The translations under genes were made by a program, and so were the position numbers. The notes under the pieces were generated by a model. The model was not told where the DNA came from. It did not search any database and was given only the letters and a program-made list of their open reading frames with translations. A stretch of 64,000 nucleotides of DNA from Smallanthus sonchifolius (lineage: Eukaryota; Streptophyta; Magnoliopsida; Asterales; Asteraceae): NCBI GenBank assembly GCA_023525975.1, contig CM042029.1, positions 85,294,849 through 85,358,848 on the forward strand, written 5' to 3'. Positions 35,035-46,849 of this stretch are shown here, one piece after another. How positions within the stretch are numbered: the stretch's first letter is position 1; each line of letters opens with the position of its first letter.

Positions 35035-35436
35035 GGGATGGTTATAATGGAAACCCACTTGAGATGAAGAAACCCATGAAATCCTGTTTTACATATGTAA
35101 AAAAAAACTTTTTTTATTTTTGAAATAGATTCTACATTCAATTTTATCACTTTTGGTTAAAAAATATAAAAAAGCGCTGAGTGGTTTTTTTTTAAAAATC
35201 TGACGTTTTTTACATATGTAATTGCTGACGTAAGAAAAAAAACCGCTTATTTTAGTTATTTTTTACATGTTTTTTATTTTTATTTTTTTTCGGCATTTTT
35301 TTTAAAAATTTTTTGTGACCGTGGCTTTTTTTATATAAATAATCAATCCCAATTTTTTTAAAAAAAATTACTAATTTTTTTCAAAAGGTTTATAGGGTTT
35401 CTTCGTCTCAAAAGGGTTTCTTTTATACCCTTTCCC
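35035..35436. mobile_element. TA-flanked MITE F3
   Basis: It starts GGGATGGTTATAATGGAAACCC after a (TA)n run (35017-35034) and ends GGGTTTCTTTTATACCCTTTCCC before TA. The two ends are inverted copies over about 45 bp, both including GAAGAAACCC. The interior is T-rich and noncoding. Confidence 0.75.
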
Positions 35437-35440
35437 TAAA

Positions 35441-38070
35441 TAAGTCACACCCCAACTGACGGCGGAATACATTAGGGCGGGACATATAGACTGTTCATGA
35501 GCACATGGTTGACTAAATTGTAATATATTAAACATCACATTTCATTTCATATTTCAAACCAAACAAAATCCAACAAAGTGCATAAATTGAAATACATAAG
35601 TTCTTTATTTAATTAAACTAGGTCCACAACCTAAATGAAGCATGTCTTGATCAACTCATATATTCGTACCTGAAACATGATTAAAATAATGTTAACTAGA
35701 AAGTTGGTGAGCATACGTAGGTTTTTAAATAGGTAACATAGTGTTGTGTGTATACAATCCATACATATCATGGTTAATAAGGCAATTATAAAGAATTACT
35801 ATTGTGTAACCAAATTGTACAATCAAACCTTTGTAACTAGCAAGCAAAAACCAAAATGTGTTGTCGGTAACAATCACCCTAACTGGGTGGGTTTGTCAGA
35901 CTCAATAGATCTATCATTGTTAACCATCGGATTGTATAGTTAATGATTGCACATGTAAATTGCACACAAAATGTAGTTAACACACCTAGTACTCAAACAT
36001 AAGACTTAAATTGCACACATGAATGTATGGTGGAATTGTATTGTGTAGTTTGCAAAACATTGTATATTTGTATTCATGCTCCACCCTAAAATGTAAATAG
36101 TGTAAAAATGGGTTATGTAAACTCACATGTGGTAATGGTGTAGATAGCACGGGCAAAAGGTAGTAAAAGTGATTCTTTGCCAATCACAAAGTTAACATAG
36201 AGTGTAATGTATATGAATATGAATTAATAACATGTACAAATGTCTAAGGCTAAGTCTAGAGTTTGACGGGTTTTGAGTATAGGGATTTGTACCAAAGTGT
36301 TTGTGTCATTTCATGAAATGGATGTGTGACTTGATGCTAGTATTTGAATAAAATTGTAGGGTCAAAGTATATAATAATTGTCTTAGGGTTTAAATAATTT
36401 AAATAAATAAATTATTTTTATTTATTTATTCCAATATTATAATAGTTTGCCAAAAAGTAGCATAATATATATATATATATATTTGAGAAATTATAACTTA
36501 AACCCTAAATGGATTATTATTGTATAAAGATAATTAAGTTAAATAAAAATTCCTTTTTTATTCATTTATTATTGAAATAATATGTCTCAAAAAGAATGGG
36601 TATTTAAGAATATATATATATATGAGAGTTTTGTTGAATTATGTTTAAATCTAAATTAGAACTTTTATGGAAATATGTATAATTTTATAAGTGTATAAAA
36701 TGATTAGATAAAATTTATAAAAGTTTTATCAAAATTTATAGTTACAAAGATCAATTTATTTACTTTATTTGTAACTTGACAATTTAATTAAAATACAATT
36801 TAAATGATTTTTATTTTGAGAATTAAAGTGTTAAAACAATCTAAATTGTAAAAATAGTATTTTCATCTAGAATCTGTTTATCTTGTGCAAATCAGTTCTA
36901 AAGGATACAAGGTTTTATAAAATAGTTTTTATAAAATGTTTAGAGTGTTAAAAATGCAAAAAAAATGAATGAGGACCACCCGGCTCGAACCCGGGTGGAT
37001 CCTGTATAACAGAAACGATTTACCACTAGACCAAAAGATCAATGGTGATAAAACCCGGTTTTAATACAGTTTTAATGCGAAGTTATAAGGGAAAAATGGG
37101 TTTGGGTAACAACAGGAGGCAAAAAGGTTGCGGGCTTGGGTTTTGAACCCGCGACCCCTCGCGTAGGAGTCAAGTGAATTAACCAGTGTGTCTGGGCAGA
37201 TGCTTGACAAAAGAACAGGTGTAAAAAAATAGAAAACCTTTAAATCCCAAGTCCCTTCGTCCCCAATATGTATTCAGAACACCCTAGCCTTGGAATTGGG
37301 TCGATAAGCAAGCGATCGAAGCTCCGACCATGGGGCTTTCGATCATGCGGTCAAAACGAATACAACGGTAACAAAATTACTTGCAATGGTTGTGTATCGA
37401 AAGTGAACGAATGTAGTTCCAGGCTCAGTGTTCTTCGATCTAGACAAGGCTTCGGAGGTGAAATGCAAGTCAATTGCTGGTTGGGAGAGTTTGTAATGAC
37501 TTATGTGAAGGTGATTCGGTGATTTAATTTGTTCAATTTCACCATAATTGCTTGGTTCGATTCGGATTTAAAGAGGACAGCTGCAGGAGCGTATTACGCG
37601 TTAATTAGACCGGATCAAGTTGTATTGGGTCGCGTTTCGGGGTTGAATACAGGTGAGGATTGGCCGAGCGTGATTTACGGACTTTAATTGTGTTTATTTC
37701 CTTGAATTTGAATTGAAATTGGCTCGGTTTGACTCTGAGAAGTCAAACCCTTTTAAATTTTGAATTGAAGAGCGTACAGATCGAGTTGGAGTGTCAATAG
37801 AACTTGAAATCAGTCGATATTTGAATTGGAAACCAAAGAATGTCCATAACAATCGGATTTGATCGATGGCAGCTTTGATTTGCAAGATATCTTGAAGTTG
37901 TTTCACTTTAAAAGTCAAAATAGGTCCAAATTTAGGAAAAAAGTCAAATTTGGGAATAAAGGGTTCAAAGTGAAGGGTGGGGGTTCAAATTGAGGTCAAA
38001 GGTCCAATTTCAAGGGTGTAGTTTCAACTTGAGGGTTCACATGGTTGGGGATTCAAAATCAATTGTTTTA
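35441..38070. other. Unassigned 2.6-kb insertion-like block
   Basis: This lies between F3 and E2. The left edge AGTCACACCCC is what the reversed end of a gypsy LTR (GGGGTGTGACT) would look like, but I found no matching other end, so a minus-strand solo LTR is only a possibility. It contains two pol III-box-like segments (36970-37045 and 37120-37205) and short TA runs near 36465 and 36612. The open frames at 35746-35943, 37268-37522 and 37694-37918 have no recognisable product. Confidence 0.35.
36970..37045 (-). repeat. tRNA-like segment, probable SINE or pseudo-tRNA
   Basis: The minus strand has GGTCTAGTGGTAAATC (A-box-like) and a perfect T-arm CCCGG-GTTCGAG-CCGGG. The acceptor ends do not pair, so it is not a working tRNA. 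A second segment at 37120-37205 (minus) has GGGTTCAAAACCC. Confidence 0.4.
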
Positions 38071-38086
38071 ACATATGTATATATAT

Positions 38087-39213
38087 TTTTAATACCCATT
38101 TAAGAGTAAGAAGGATTCTTGTCTTGACAAGTGTCGTTTTATTGTTTTTAAAGGGAGGGCGTAATGGTTATTGTGTAATATACCAGGTCATTGTGTAATA
38201 TAAAGTCTGATATTACACAATGACCAGACCTGATATTACACAATGAACTGATATTACACAATGAGCAGACCAGACATTACACAATGACCAGACCTGATAT
38301 TACACAATGAACTTATATTACACAATGACCTGACAAATTACACAATGAGCTGGAAAACGTAAAACACAATGATGAATACATATAACACAATAATGAAAAA
38401 CATATTTGATAAAATGATCAAATTACACAATGAGTTGGAAAATGTAAAACACAATGATGAATACATATAACACAACGATAATTGTTTTTGACAAAATGAG
38501 TATATTAAGCAATAACCAGACCTGACATTACAGAATGACCTAACATATTTGAGCGAATTAACAATGAGCTGGAAACGTAAAACACAAGAATGAATACATA
38601 TAAGACAATGATGAAAAATATTTGACAAAATGAGCATGTTACACAATGAGCAAATTACACAATCACCAGACCTTACATTACACAATGACCTGACATATTT
38701 GAGCGAATTACACAATAATGAGCAAATTATACAATGAGCTGGAAAACATAAAACACAATGATGAATACATATAACACAATAATGAAAAACATTTGACACA
38801 ATGACCAGACCTGACATTACACAATGACTAGACCTGATATTACATAATGACCAATCCTGATATTACACAATGAACTTATATTACACAATGACCTGACAAA
38901 TTACACAATGACCTGGAAAACGTAATTTTTTTCGTTTTTGTACATAACGACACTATACATCATTTTAAAGATAAAAAAACGTTCGTTTTTATGGTGTAAT
39001 TTAAAAAATATGTCATATGTAAAACTTATGAACGTTTAAAAAAAGGGGGAATTTGATAAAAAGTCAACAAAAGTGGCTAATACTAAAATAACTTTCCAAC
39101 AACTTTTTCTTCTATGATTTAATCTCAACCATTAAGTATTTTTTACAATTTGATTTAATGACTCTAAATCTTTTTCACCTTTCTTAGAATTATAATCCTT
39201 TTTACCTGAATAT

Positions 39214-39218
<5 letters not shown>
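38087..39218 (-). mobile_element. TA-flanked element E2, inverted relative of E1
   Basis: Read on the minus strand it begins GAAAATATTCAGGTAAAAAGG at the edge of a (TA)n run (39219-39248), carries the CATTGTGTAAT array (38170-38930 on plus as ATTACACAATG), and ends near TAAGAAGGATTCTTGTCTTGAC, which matches the E1 right-hand segment. The 159-residue open frame at 38338-38817 is just the translated repeat. Confidence 0.65.
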
Positions 39219-39248
<30 letters not shown>

Positions 39249-39251
<3 letters not shown>

Positions 39252-39568
39252 AAGGGTTCAAATGCTAACCAACTTTTTATGTGATAACTGTACTAACCAC
39301 TATTAAACAATCAGATAATTTATAAATTATTTTTTTCTATTAATTGTTAAAATAGTATTTAAGTATCTTGAATAAATATTTTGAACGTAAATACAGAAAT
39401 GATGTATCTTACGTATAAGTACCAAATAATGTTACATGTACGTGACACATAGCGTTTACATATATGTAACATTAACATAATGATAATTGATACATATACG
39501 TAACACTATGTTTGAGAGTGGTTATCATGGTTATCATATATATATTGGTTACCATTTAAACCTCACCC
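39249..39568. mobile_element. TA-flanked MITE F1
   Basis: The left end GGGAAGGGTTCAAATGCTAACC and the reversed right end GGGTGAGGTTTAAATGGTAACC form inverted repeats extending about 60 bp. (TA)n lies on both sides (39219-39248, 39569-39581). The interior has TACGTAACACTATG, shared with F2 and E3. Confidence 0.8.
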
Positions 39569-39581
39569 TATATATATATAT

Positions 39582-39863
39582 GTTAGGCGAAACCGAGAAA
39601 ACCACTAAAAAACGAGTATAGTGTCAATGTATACGTAACTGCAATTTTTTTGTTTTCTGTTTTCGTATATATAACACTATGGGTTACGTATACGTAAGCC
39701 AATATTTAGATGATTTTTTGGTAAAAATGTATAATATTACATTGATACTCTTATAAATATATATATATATAATAAAAAATAAATATTATTATATTATTGG
39801 TTAAAATTGGTTTTTTAGTGGTTTTCTTGGTTTTCGCCTAACTATGTGGTTTTCTCTGGAACC

Positions 39864-39866
<3 letters not shown>
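39582..39866. mobile_element. TA-flanked MITE F2
   Basis: Inverted ends share GGCGAAA(A)CC(G/A)AGAAAACCACTA. The reversed right end continues outward to TGAGGGTTCCAGAGAAAACC, so the left end looks about 25 bp short. (TA)n lies on both sides. Confidence 0.75.

Positions 39867-39867
<1 letters not shown>

Positions 39868-39942
<75 letters not shown>
39868..39942. repeat. (TA)n microsatellite, about 75 bp
   Basis: A pure AT dinucleotide run between MITE F2 and F4. Confidence 0.95.
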
Positions 39943-39944
<2 letters not shown>

Positions 39945-40112
39945 AATGTAAACCACATTTAAATGTGTAAACCAAAAAACAAAATCTTGACCACATGTTT
40001 ATTATAATTAATTATGTGTTTGACTTTTAAGTAATGAATTAAAATAAGATGAAAATAAATGTGTGGTCAGAATTTAATTTTTTGGTTTACGAGTTAACCT
40101 AACCCCACCCCA
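39943..40112. mobile_element. MITE F4
   Basis: Left GTAAACCAAAAAACAAAATC and the reversed right GTAAACCAAAAAATTAAATTC form inverted repeats, continuing to GACCACA. It follows directly on the (TA)n run. Confidence 0.6.
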
Positions 40113-40446
40113 CACGTAATACTGCATATGTGTAGTACCACACCAAAACCTAACCCATCCCCACCCAAAACCTAACCCCACCCCACCCACCCCCTAAAAC
40201 CTAAACCCCCCACCAAAAACCTAATCTAAAATCTAAACTATACCCAAAAAACTAAACCTTAAAGCTAAACCAACTATTTTTTTGAGTTTTTTTTAACGTG
40301 GATGACGTGGGAAACAAGGTTTTCGAACCACTTTTTTAGTTTTTGATTTATATTTTGAGTTATAATTTTTTTATTATTATTTTTTTTTGCCTTTAATGAG
40401 GAGTTCTCTAGTTCTCTCCCTAATTATTAGTTTGTTATGAACTTCT

Positions 40447-40450
<4 letters not shown>
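40113..40450. repeat. C/A-rich low-complexity stretch and a possible MITE end
   Basis: 40140-40260 is a degenerate series of CCTAACCCCACCCC and CCTAAAACCTAAACC. The right edge TTATGAACTTCTCCC abuts a (TA)n run (40451-40478), as the other elements here do. Confidence 0.45.
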
Positions 40451-40478
<28 letters not shown>

Positions 40479-40480
<2 letters not shown>

Positions 40481-40660
40481 AAGGGTTCAAATACTAACCA
40501 ACTTTTTATATGATAACCATGCTAAGCACTATCAAACAATCACATAATTTATAAATTATTTTTCTTTTAATTCTTAAAAGAGTATTTAAGTATTGTAAAC
40601 ATGTATCTTGAACATAAACACGAAAATGATGAGTATTACATACACATATCAAAAGTGTAT
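40479..40660 (+). mobile_element. Second copy of MITE F1, right-truncated
   Basis: It starts GGAAGGGTTCAAATACTAACC at a (TA)n edge and follows F1 for about 150 bp. Similarity is lost near 40660. Confidence 0.7.
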
Positions 40661-41330
40661 ATTCTGTCATTATTTTTGTTTGGCATCATATTTTACTCAG
40701 GTTTAGACGAACTCGCCTCAAATCACTTCCCTTGGCTTACTTCACAATCAACACACCGGATATATCCTAGATCATACCTACATTATTATATTTAGTTCCC
40801 TTATCTTAGGTTTGCATAACCGAATCTCGGGTAGTCAGAAATCTTACCTCGGTAGTATCTACAACAATTTTTTGGACGAATGCATTGCTATACCAGGAGT
40901 GCGCCACTTAAGCGAGTGTCAGATAATTCCCGATAGAGCGGCTCATTAAAGATGGTTGGGTCAGCTCCAAGAAATTGAGAGAGAGGTGGAGAGAAGGCAT
41001 GGATAGCGGTCCTCTATCCATGCCACGCATCAAATCTTCCGGCAGAGTCACAAGACACGCGTCAACACGCGGTTTAATCCCTCCTCTCAACGTAGCGGAC
41101 CACGAGGACCAAGGTAGCAGACTGCTACTACCTCAGTTTCCTAGTTTTTCACTTTTAGTCCTTGCAGCTTGGGTAATTTGTACTAAGACCCTTTAACTTT
41201 CATATTTTCTAAAAAAATTGGGTGTTACAACCTGGATCTTAGTTCTTAAATGAAAAAATGTTTTATAAATGGTTATTTTTTGTTAAGTATTTCAGGCATC
41301 GAAAATACTAAGATCAAATAACATGTTTTG
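40661..41330. other. Unassigned spacer
   Basis: No coding domain. A perfect inverted repeat CATGGATAG/CTATCCATG lies at 40998-41022. GGGTGTTACA at 41221-41230 could be the end of a truncated LTR. Confidence 0.4.
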
Positions 41331-41453
41331 TATATGTGTTCAAATACAATCAATCCCTCTCACTCCAACTACTATCCAATATCCATTCTCGATAAGGAGA
41401 AACTCAATGGCTCAAACCTCAGTGATTGGCACCGTAACTTGAGAATTATTCTT
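41331..41453 (+). pseudogene. Ty1/copia gag fragment
   Basis: The frame includes ILDKEKLNGSNLSDWHRNLR, matching the conserved start of plant copia gag proteins (LNGSN-DWxRNLRIxLK). About 40 codons remain before an inverted LTR piece cuts it off. Confidence 0.75.
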
Positions 41454-41819
41454 AAAGTTCTAAGACCTCAACCCGGGCATCCTACAGTTGGTTCTCATAA
41501 CGGGTCATTCACTTTAAAAGCGCATTTATTATTAATCGAACAACAGCGGAAGTCTTTCAAAAATCATTTATTGCTATTTAATGTTATCACACCTACCTCA
41601 TGAATGCCTACACACCAAACCGAGTAGCACCGCTTCCAAGCCAAGATACATCAACCACACAGCCTTCCTGCAAAACAATCTAACGTACACACAAAGTCAG
41701 CTACGTTGAGTGAGTTCTAATAGTTTATTTTAAATGAAAGCCACATCGTCTCAAAAGTTATTTGATCTTTACTCAGGACCCTCGGTCCTTATAAAATAGT
41801 TTAACTAATCATTAACATA

Positions 41820-41878
<59 letters not shown>

Positions 41879-42262
41879 CCCCTGTTATCACCCGATATCC
41901 CCTAATAGTTCACCACCCAAGTCTCATCCCATAATTACAATCATCCCGCAATCTCATTGCCATAGATCAGACTTACTATACTAATACTCGTACTCTAGCA
42001 CACGTGTTAACTTGACACTTAGTTAACACACAAAACCCTAGACATAGTCTTACTCGGCCTTAACCAAGGCTTTTACATATCAACTGACACAACAGCTATC
42101 GACGCCGCATCAAAACCCTAACACAACGGTCAATCTAACTGTACTTGCCACATTAATATCATTTACACATCACATTAATACTATCTCGCGCACAAGGATT
42201 ATAACTCATCACTTGCATACAAATTAACACATATATAAACATGCAAACACATACCTTATCTT
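41453..42262 (-). mobile_element. Inverted fragment of a family X LTR
   Basis: The reverse complement matches about the last 800 bp of the LTR at 32507-35005, including AGAACTCACTCAACGTAGCT and the CTTGGCTTGGAAGCGGTGCTACTCGG-type region. It contains a GT/TA microsatellite at 41822-41877. The 5' part of the LTR is missing. Confidence 0.75.
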
Positions 42263-43834
42263 TAACACCTGCCCAAAAAATGTCCAAGATTTGATGAAAA
42301 GGTAAACCCTAGGGATTGTAAGTGTAATTATACTTAAGTTCAGGGTTTAAAAATGAAAATTATGGATTTTTAGACCTTAGCAGACCGCTAAGGTTAAGCC
42401 TAACGGCCCGCTACGGGATAGAGTTAGGTGGCGGACCGCCACCACATGTGGTAACGGTCCACTACGTGTTGATTAAGCAATGAATCCGAGTTAGCCACGT
42501 GTATAGTGACTAATGGTCACTTATTGTGACATGCGTACTTGTCGCGGACCGCCACACCAGGTGGTAGCGGTCCGCTAGCCGCAAACTCTGAGAATCTGCC
42601 ACGTAGCTAGGTGGCGGACCGCTACGCCTAGCGGTAACAGTCCGCTAGCCGCAAATTAAGGAGGTGTCCAATCAGAGTGTGACATTTAGGGCTGACGCCA
42701 TCCGAGGTGGTAGCGGACTGCCACCAGCCTACGTAGCGGTCCGCTACGGGTTGGTTTTACAACCTATAAATAGTTGAGTCGTTTCAAACGATTCTTTCAC
42801 ACCAAAACCGAAATCCAACTCTCAAATTATGTTCTAGAGCCCCTCTAGTCCACTCCCGACGATCCCAGTTCGATTCCCGCTCCTCGTAGTGCCCGGTTAA
42901 GCAAGAAACGCTCGTAGAAAAGTTGGAACGCTGGAGAAGTCAAGTTAAGAAGCTAGACATTAAGCTTTTGACTCTAGAGGCTCTCCCATACTAAAAAGGT
43001 GAATACTTTATCTCTTTCAAAACTTGTGTCAAACATTTTATTTACGAAAATGGCCAAATAAAGATTAACGAAATAATGCTCCACGTTCTTCTACGAACCA
43101 AGCATTCAGGCCATAGGTATACGTAAAACTTGCAAGGGATACACGGGTTACGGGTGAAATTCCCGGATTGCGGCGGGTGCTTATCTTATAACAAATCCGG
43201 AGGCGTAGACCTGTCCGTTATTATAAACTATGACGCTAGTGTATACTATGGTGCGATTGAACAGGACGGGCCTGCTGAGTGTGTAGATTGAACATAAAGT
43301 TGTGGTTATAAAATTAATACTTGTTTGTGTCAAAATGATTTGATGTCAAGATATTGTATTCACCAGTGTTCGCGCTGACGTTTTATTTTCAAAATGTTTT
43401 ACAGGTAATGAATAAAATATGATGAGAAGGGTATATGGGCAGACATGAGATCTGACCTAGGAAGGATGGAATGCACGTAGGATTCTCAGGCCTCGTGTAA
43501 AGGGAAATCCTAAATAAAGGAGATAGGACCATGGAACTGATCAACCTTGTGTTGTACTATTTCTAGTGGCTCATCATGTATTTGATTTCAAACTTTATTT
43601 TGTAATCAAATGAGAAGGGTATTGAAACCCTATGTTTACAAAGTAAATACAAGGCTTTTGTTTTCCAACTAAGTTTTGATATTTACAAATACAACCCCTG
43701 AGTTTCAGACAAATGATGAAACAATCCTTTTGAAAAGACTTCCGCTGTATTTTAAAAAACTCTGAAATCACAGAACCAAATGATACCAATGGGGCTCGCA
43801 CACGTCCAGGGGGTGCCTGGGGCGGGGTGTGACA
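42263..43834 (+). repeat. RE-E 5' LTR, left-truncated
   Basis: It ends GGGGTGTGACA at 43834, followed by a primer binding site, so this is a 5' LTR on the plus strand. Between 42376 and 42760 it has many palindromic pieces such as CCTTAGC-AGACC-GCTAAGG, GTGGCGGACCGCCAC and GTAGCGGTCCGCTAC. The LTR start is not seen; the left boundary is approximate. Confidence 0.7.
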
Positions 43835-43837
43835 GGT

Positions 43838-43854
43838 TGGTATCAGAGCCATAG
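43838..43854 (+). other. RE-E primer binding site, tRNA-iMet type
   Basis: TGGTATCAGAGCCATAG lies three bases after the LTR end. Confidence 0.9.
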
Positions 43855-44158
43855 GTTTTAGCGAATTAGATACTTGGATCTAGTATCTAAGCTTCAACCA
43901 TTAATGCTTTTAAGATAAGAAAACAAGGTGACTTTCTGACCGGTATTTAGTTATCCTACAAACGGAAATGTTCGGTCTAAGGAAAGAGCGGTGTATAAAT
44001 CTCTCCTAGACCCGTCGCTCTTACCTGGGAACAAGACTGTTTGGAGGTACTACTCTGGAAAGATAACCATCCTTGTAGAACTTTAGTTAAGATTAAGATA
44101 CTGGCTTTAGTATATAAGTCTTACAAATAAAATAAGTACTAATATATTAAGATTACAG

Positions 44159-44260
44159 ATGTCTGGAGAAAATTCCGTACAGTATTACGATCCTAATCGT
44201 CCCATTAAGCAAGAATGCCCGGAATACTATCCATTGGGATCACAACAAAACCCTATCTGT
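44159..44260 (+). pseudogene. RE-E gag start, cut by RE-C
   Basis: An ATG about 305 bases after the primer site opens a frame starting MSGENSVQYYDPNRP, in the place expected for gag. After 34 codons the RE-C LTR begins at 44261. No continuation was found to the right of RE-C. Confidence 0.5.
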
Positions 44261-46829
44261 TGTAACATCCCAGATTTTTAATAACAAATGGGCCCGGTCA
44301 ATGGATAACCCGAACTCCGAATGAATAACATAGTTAACTTGAATCGTCAAGTAAGGCTTGGGTCAACGGGATTAACGGAACCAGTTAACCGTTTAAAACC
44401 TACTTTGAGATCGAATAGCATGAAGTAGGAGCGTGGGGACCCAGATGTAACCTTGAGTTACATATAAGCATTTCTTGCAAAAACCTTAGCCATTCACGGC
44501 TTGGGCTTGCGTGCGACGACAGGAGAGAGCGAGAGATAGGAGTCGCCAGAAGAGAAAGGAGAGACGCGGTGGTGGTGACACGTCGGATGTACGACGACGC
44601 TAGCGAGGAAGGAGCACACCGGCGTGTAAGATAATTCTCGAACCTTTGATTATCTATTCTTGTTTTCTTGATTCGGGAGTCGGTAAGGGTTTTGGTTGAT
44701 TGTGTGAGCATGAACGACGAAGGGGACGGGGCGGTGGTGGACGATGGCGTTGGTAAAGGGGTGACATCGGGATTCGCGAAGAAGGCGACGGAAGTGGCGG
44801 GTGCGGTTGTAGCGGAGGGCACGGTGGTTGGGTGAGGTCGTGTTCAGGTGATAGGCGGCAGGAGGGAATACGGGGCACGCCGACGGGTATGGTGGTCGTA
44901 TGCCGCGAGTGAAAAGGAGAGAAGAAGGGTGGTCCAGCTGGCCTACCCGGCGAGAAGGACGCGACCGGTGGAGGTGCTAGGCAGCAGCGATGAACTCAGT
45001 AGGGAAGAAGGTGGAGGGGGCAGTGCTCGAAGAAGGTAAGGATGCATGCGTCGGCCTCGGTCATGGCAGTGGCTGTGGGCAAGAGGCCGTCTACGACCGG
45101 TGTTGGTGGTGGTGGTTCGGCAATGGCTCAACGTGGGAGGCGAGGATGAAACCCGACATTTGTGAATGGCAAGCGACGTCGGGAAGCGGTGCATGGTGGG
45201 GGTTCACGGGAATAGCGAGGAGGAAAGCGGAGTTGGGTCTTTCACTCGATTAGGGTTTTTGCATGTGTACGTATGCACACGTACGTGCATGCATGGTAAC
45301 CCGGTCGGGTATCCAATTTCTAACGGGTCGAAGGTGACTCGGTTTATGCGAACACGAGGGGTTAGGGTTCCTTGGAAGGAAAGGGGCAAGCCGACGTGTG
45401 GGTTTAATATGCTTACGTATTTAGACGCATGTCTAGAACATGTCTGACTAGATGATTATACATTGTCAGGTTCGAGTTTCGAGCGTAATCGGACGAATTG
45501 TAAAAGCTAGGACTTGGATTGTCTCGTAATCGGTGAGTTTCTAATCCCCCTTCTTTTAAACGTTTTACTGTTTTGGGTACGTACATTCACGTGGTGTTAA
45601 TAAAATTAATAATGTTAAGGGTATCGAGTTCTAACCCGTTATATTTTGAATACAAAATGAGTATTAAGAGTCGTAGGGTCAATGGTGTGATAAGGGTGGA
45701 TCGGAGAGAGTCGGGCTCTAAGTTAAATGTCCATGATTTTATGTGTGAGTCAATGATATGGTTTGTTAGTGCGTGACGTGTTAAGGGCCGAACGGGGAAC
45801 GGTTGTGCCCAATATTAAATGCTAAGGAATTTATGATATTAAATGTGTTGTTCTAGGGTTATGCGTGAGGTGTGTGTAATTAATGAGTCATATGTATAAG
45901 GTGTGATATTACGTGTTTATATTTATGTGTCAGGTTTGCCTCGTTGTCCATGTGGCACGGCAAACGGGATCGTGAAGGACGAGGTCCTTTGGGAAGTCAC
46001 CAAAGGTAACATTTAGTTGACAGGTTAATGATGAGCTCGGGGTGTGTTGATCGCCCTTACGAGGGTAACCCCGACTAGGGTACATCGATGTGGTATGTGT
46101 TTGCATGCGTATATATATAAGTGTTAATGTGCATGCTAATGATTAATTGTATTTACTGTGTATGAGTTAGTGTTATTGACTTGTAGGGTTAGACTGACCG
46201 TTGAGTCAGGACTTGTGACGTGACGCGTATAAGGGTCGTGTCAGTTAATTGTGAGAGCCTTGGTTAAGGCCGGATGTGTTAGTGTTTTAGGGTAGGTTGT
46301 GTTAACCCAGAGTCGAGTCAATATGTATTCTTGGGTATGAGTCGCTAGCATAGCATGTTGAGTCTATGCGGTTGTAAGGTAAGGTTATTACTATTTGTAT
46401 TGGTAGTACGGGTTGAGTCTTGGGTAAGTAAACGGTTACGGGATGTCATGGGGTGACACGGGATTAGTCTTTCCTTAATAAAGAGTAATTATACTTTATA
46501 AGGACCGGCGTGTCCAAGAGAATTAAACCGAAGAACTTGGTGTGGTGGTTTTTCTTTAAATTAAACTATTAGAACTCACTCAGCGTAGCTAACTTTATGT
46601 GTACGTTAGATTGTTTTGCAGGTAAGCGTTGCGTTGGCGTATCTTGGCTTGGGAGCGGCGTTACTCGGATCGGTGTGCAGGCATTCGTAAGGTAAACCTA
46701 ATAACATTAAATGGTCATAAATGAGTTTTGAAAGACTTCCGGTGTAGTTTGAATTGTAATAAATGTGTTTTTAATGAATACGACCCGTTATGAGAACCAA
46801 CTGTAGGATGTCCGGGTTGGGGTCTTACA
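44261..46829 (+). repeat. RE-C 5' LTR (family X)
   Basis: Starts TGTAACATCCC and ends GGGGTCTTACA. It is clearly related to the solo LTR at 32507-35005, including the GAAGGACGAGGTCCTT stem-loop near 45972. The GC-rich open frames at 44400-45447 occur on both strands and overlap each other, so I do not call them genes. Confidence 0.88.
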
Positions 46830-46832
46830 AGT

Positions 46833-46849
46833 TGGTATCAGAGCTGTGG
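46833..46849 (+). other. RE-C primer binding site, tRNA-iMet type
   Basis: TGGTATCAGAGCTGTGG lies three bases inside the LTR end. Confidence 0.9.

Noticed and set aside
36970..37045. Possible tRNA gene
   Set aside because: The T-arm is perfect but the acceptor stem does not pair, so a SINE or pseudo-tRNA is more likely.
38338..38817. 159-residue open frame on the minus strand, and similar frames at 30900-31855
   Set aside because: They are translations of the CATTGTGTAAT minisatellite, with repetitive CVICSLCN-type peptides, and have no coding features.
30540..39218. A single 8.7-kb giant foldback element spanning E1 to E2
   Set aside because: E1 already ends at its own right border (32051) with a (TA)n run, so E1 and E2 are better read as two separate copies.
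40140..40260. Telomere-like CCCTAAA/ACCTAAACC stretch
   Set aside because: The units are irregular and C-rich, without regular 7-bp periodicity.
44400..45447. Open frames up to 140 residues in the RE-C 5' LTR, with partial counterparts at 50406-50842
   Set aside because: They occur on both strands of an LTR and are not conserved in frame between the two LTR copies.
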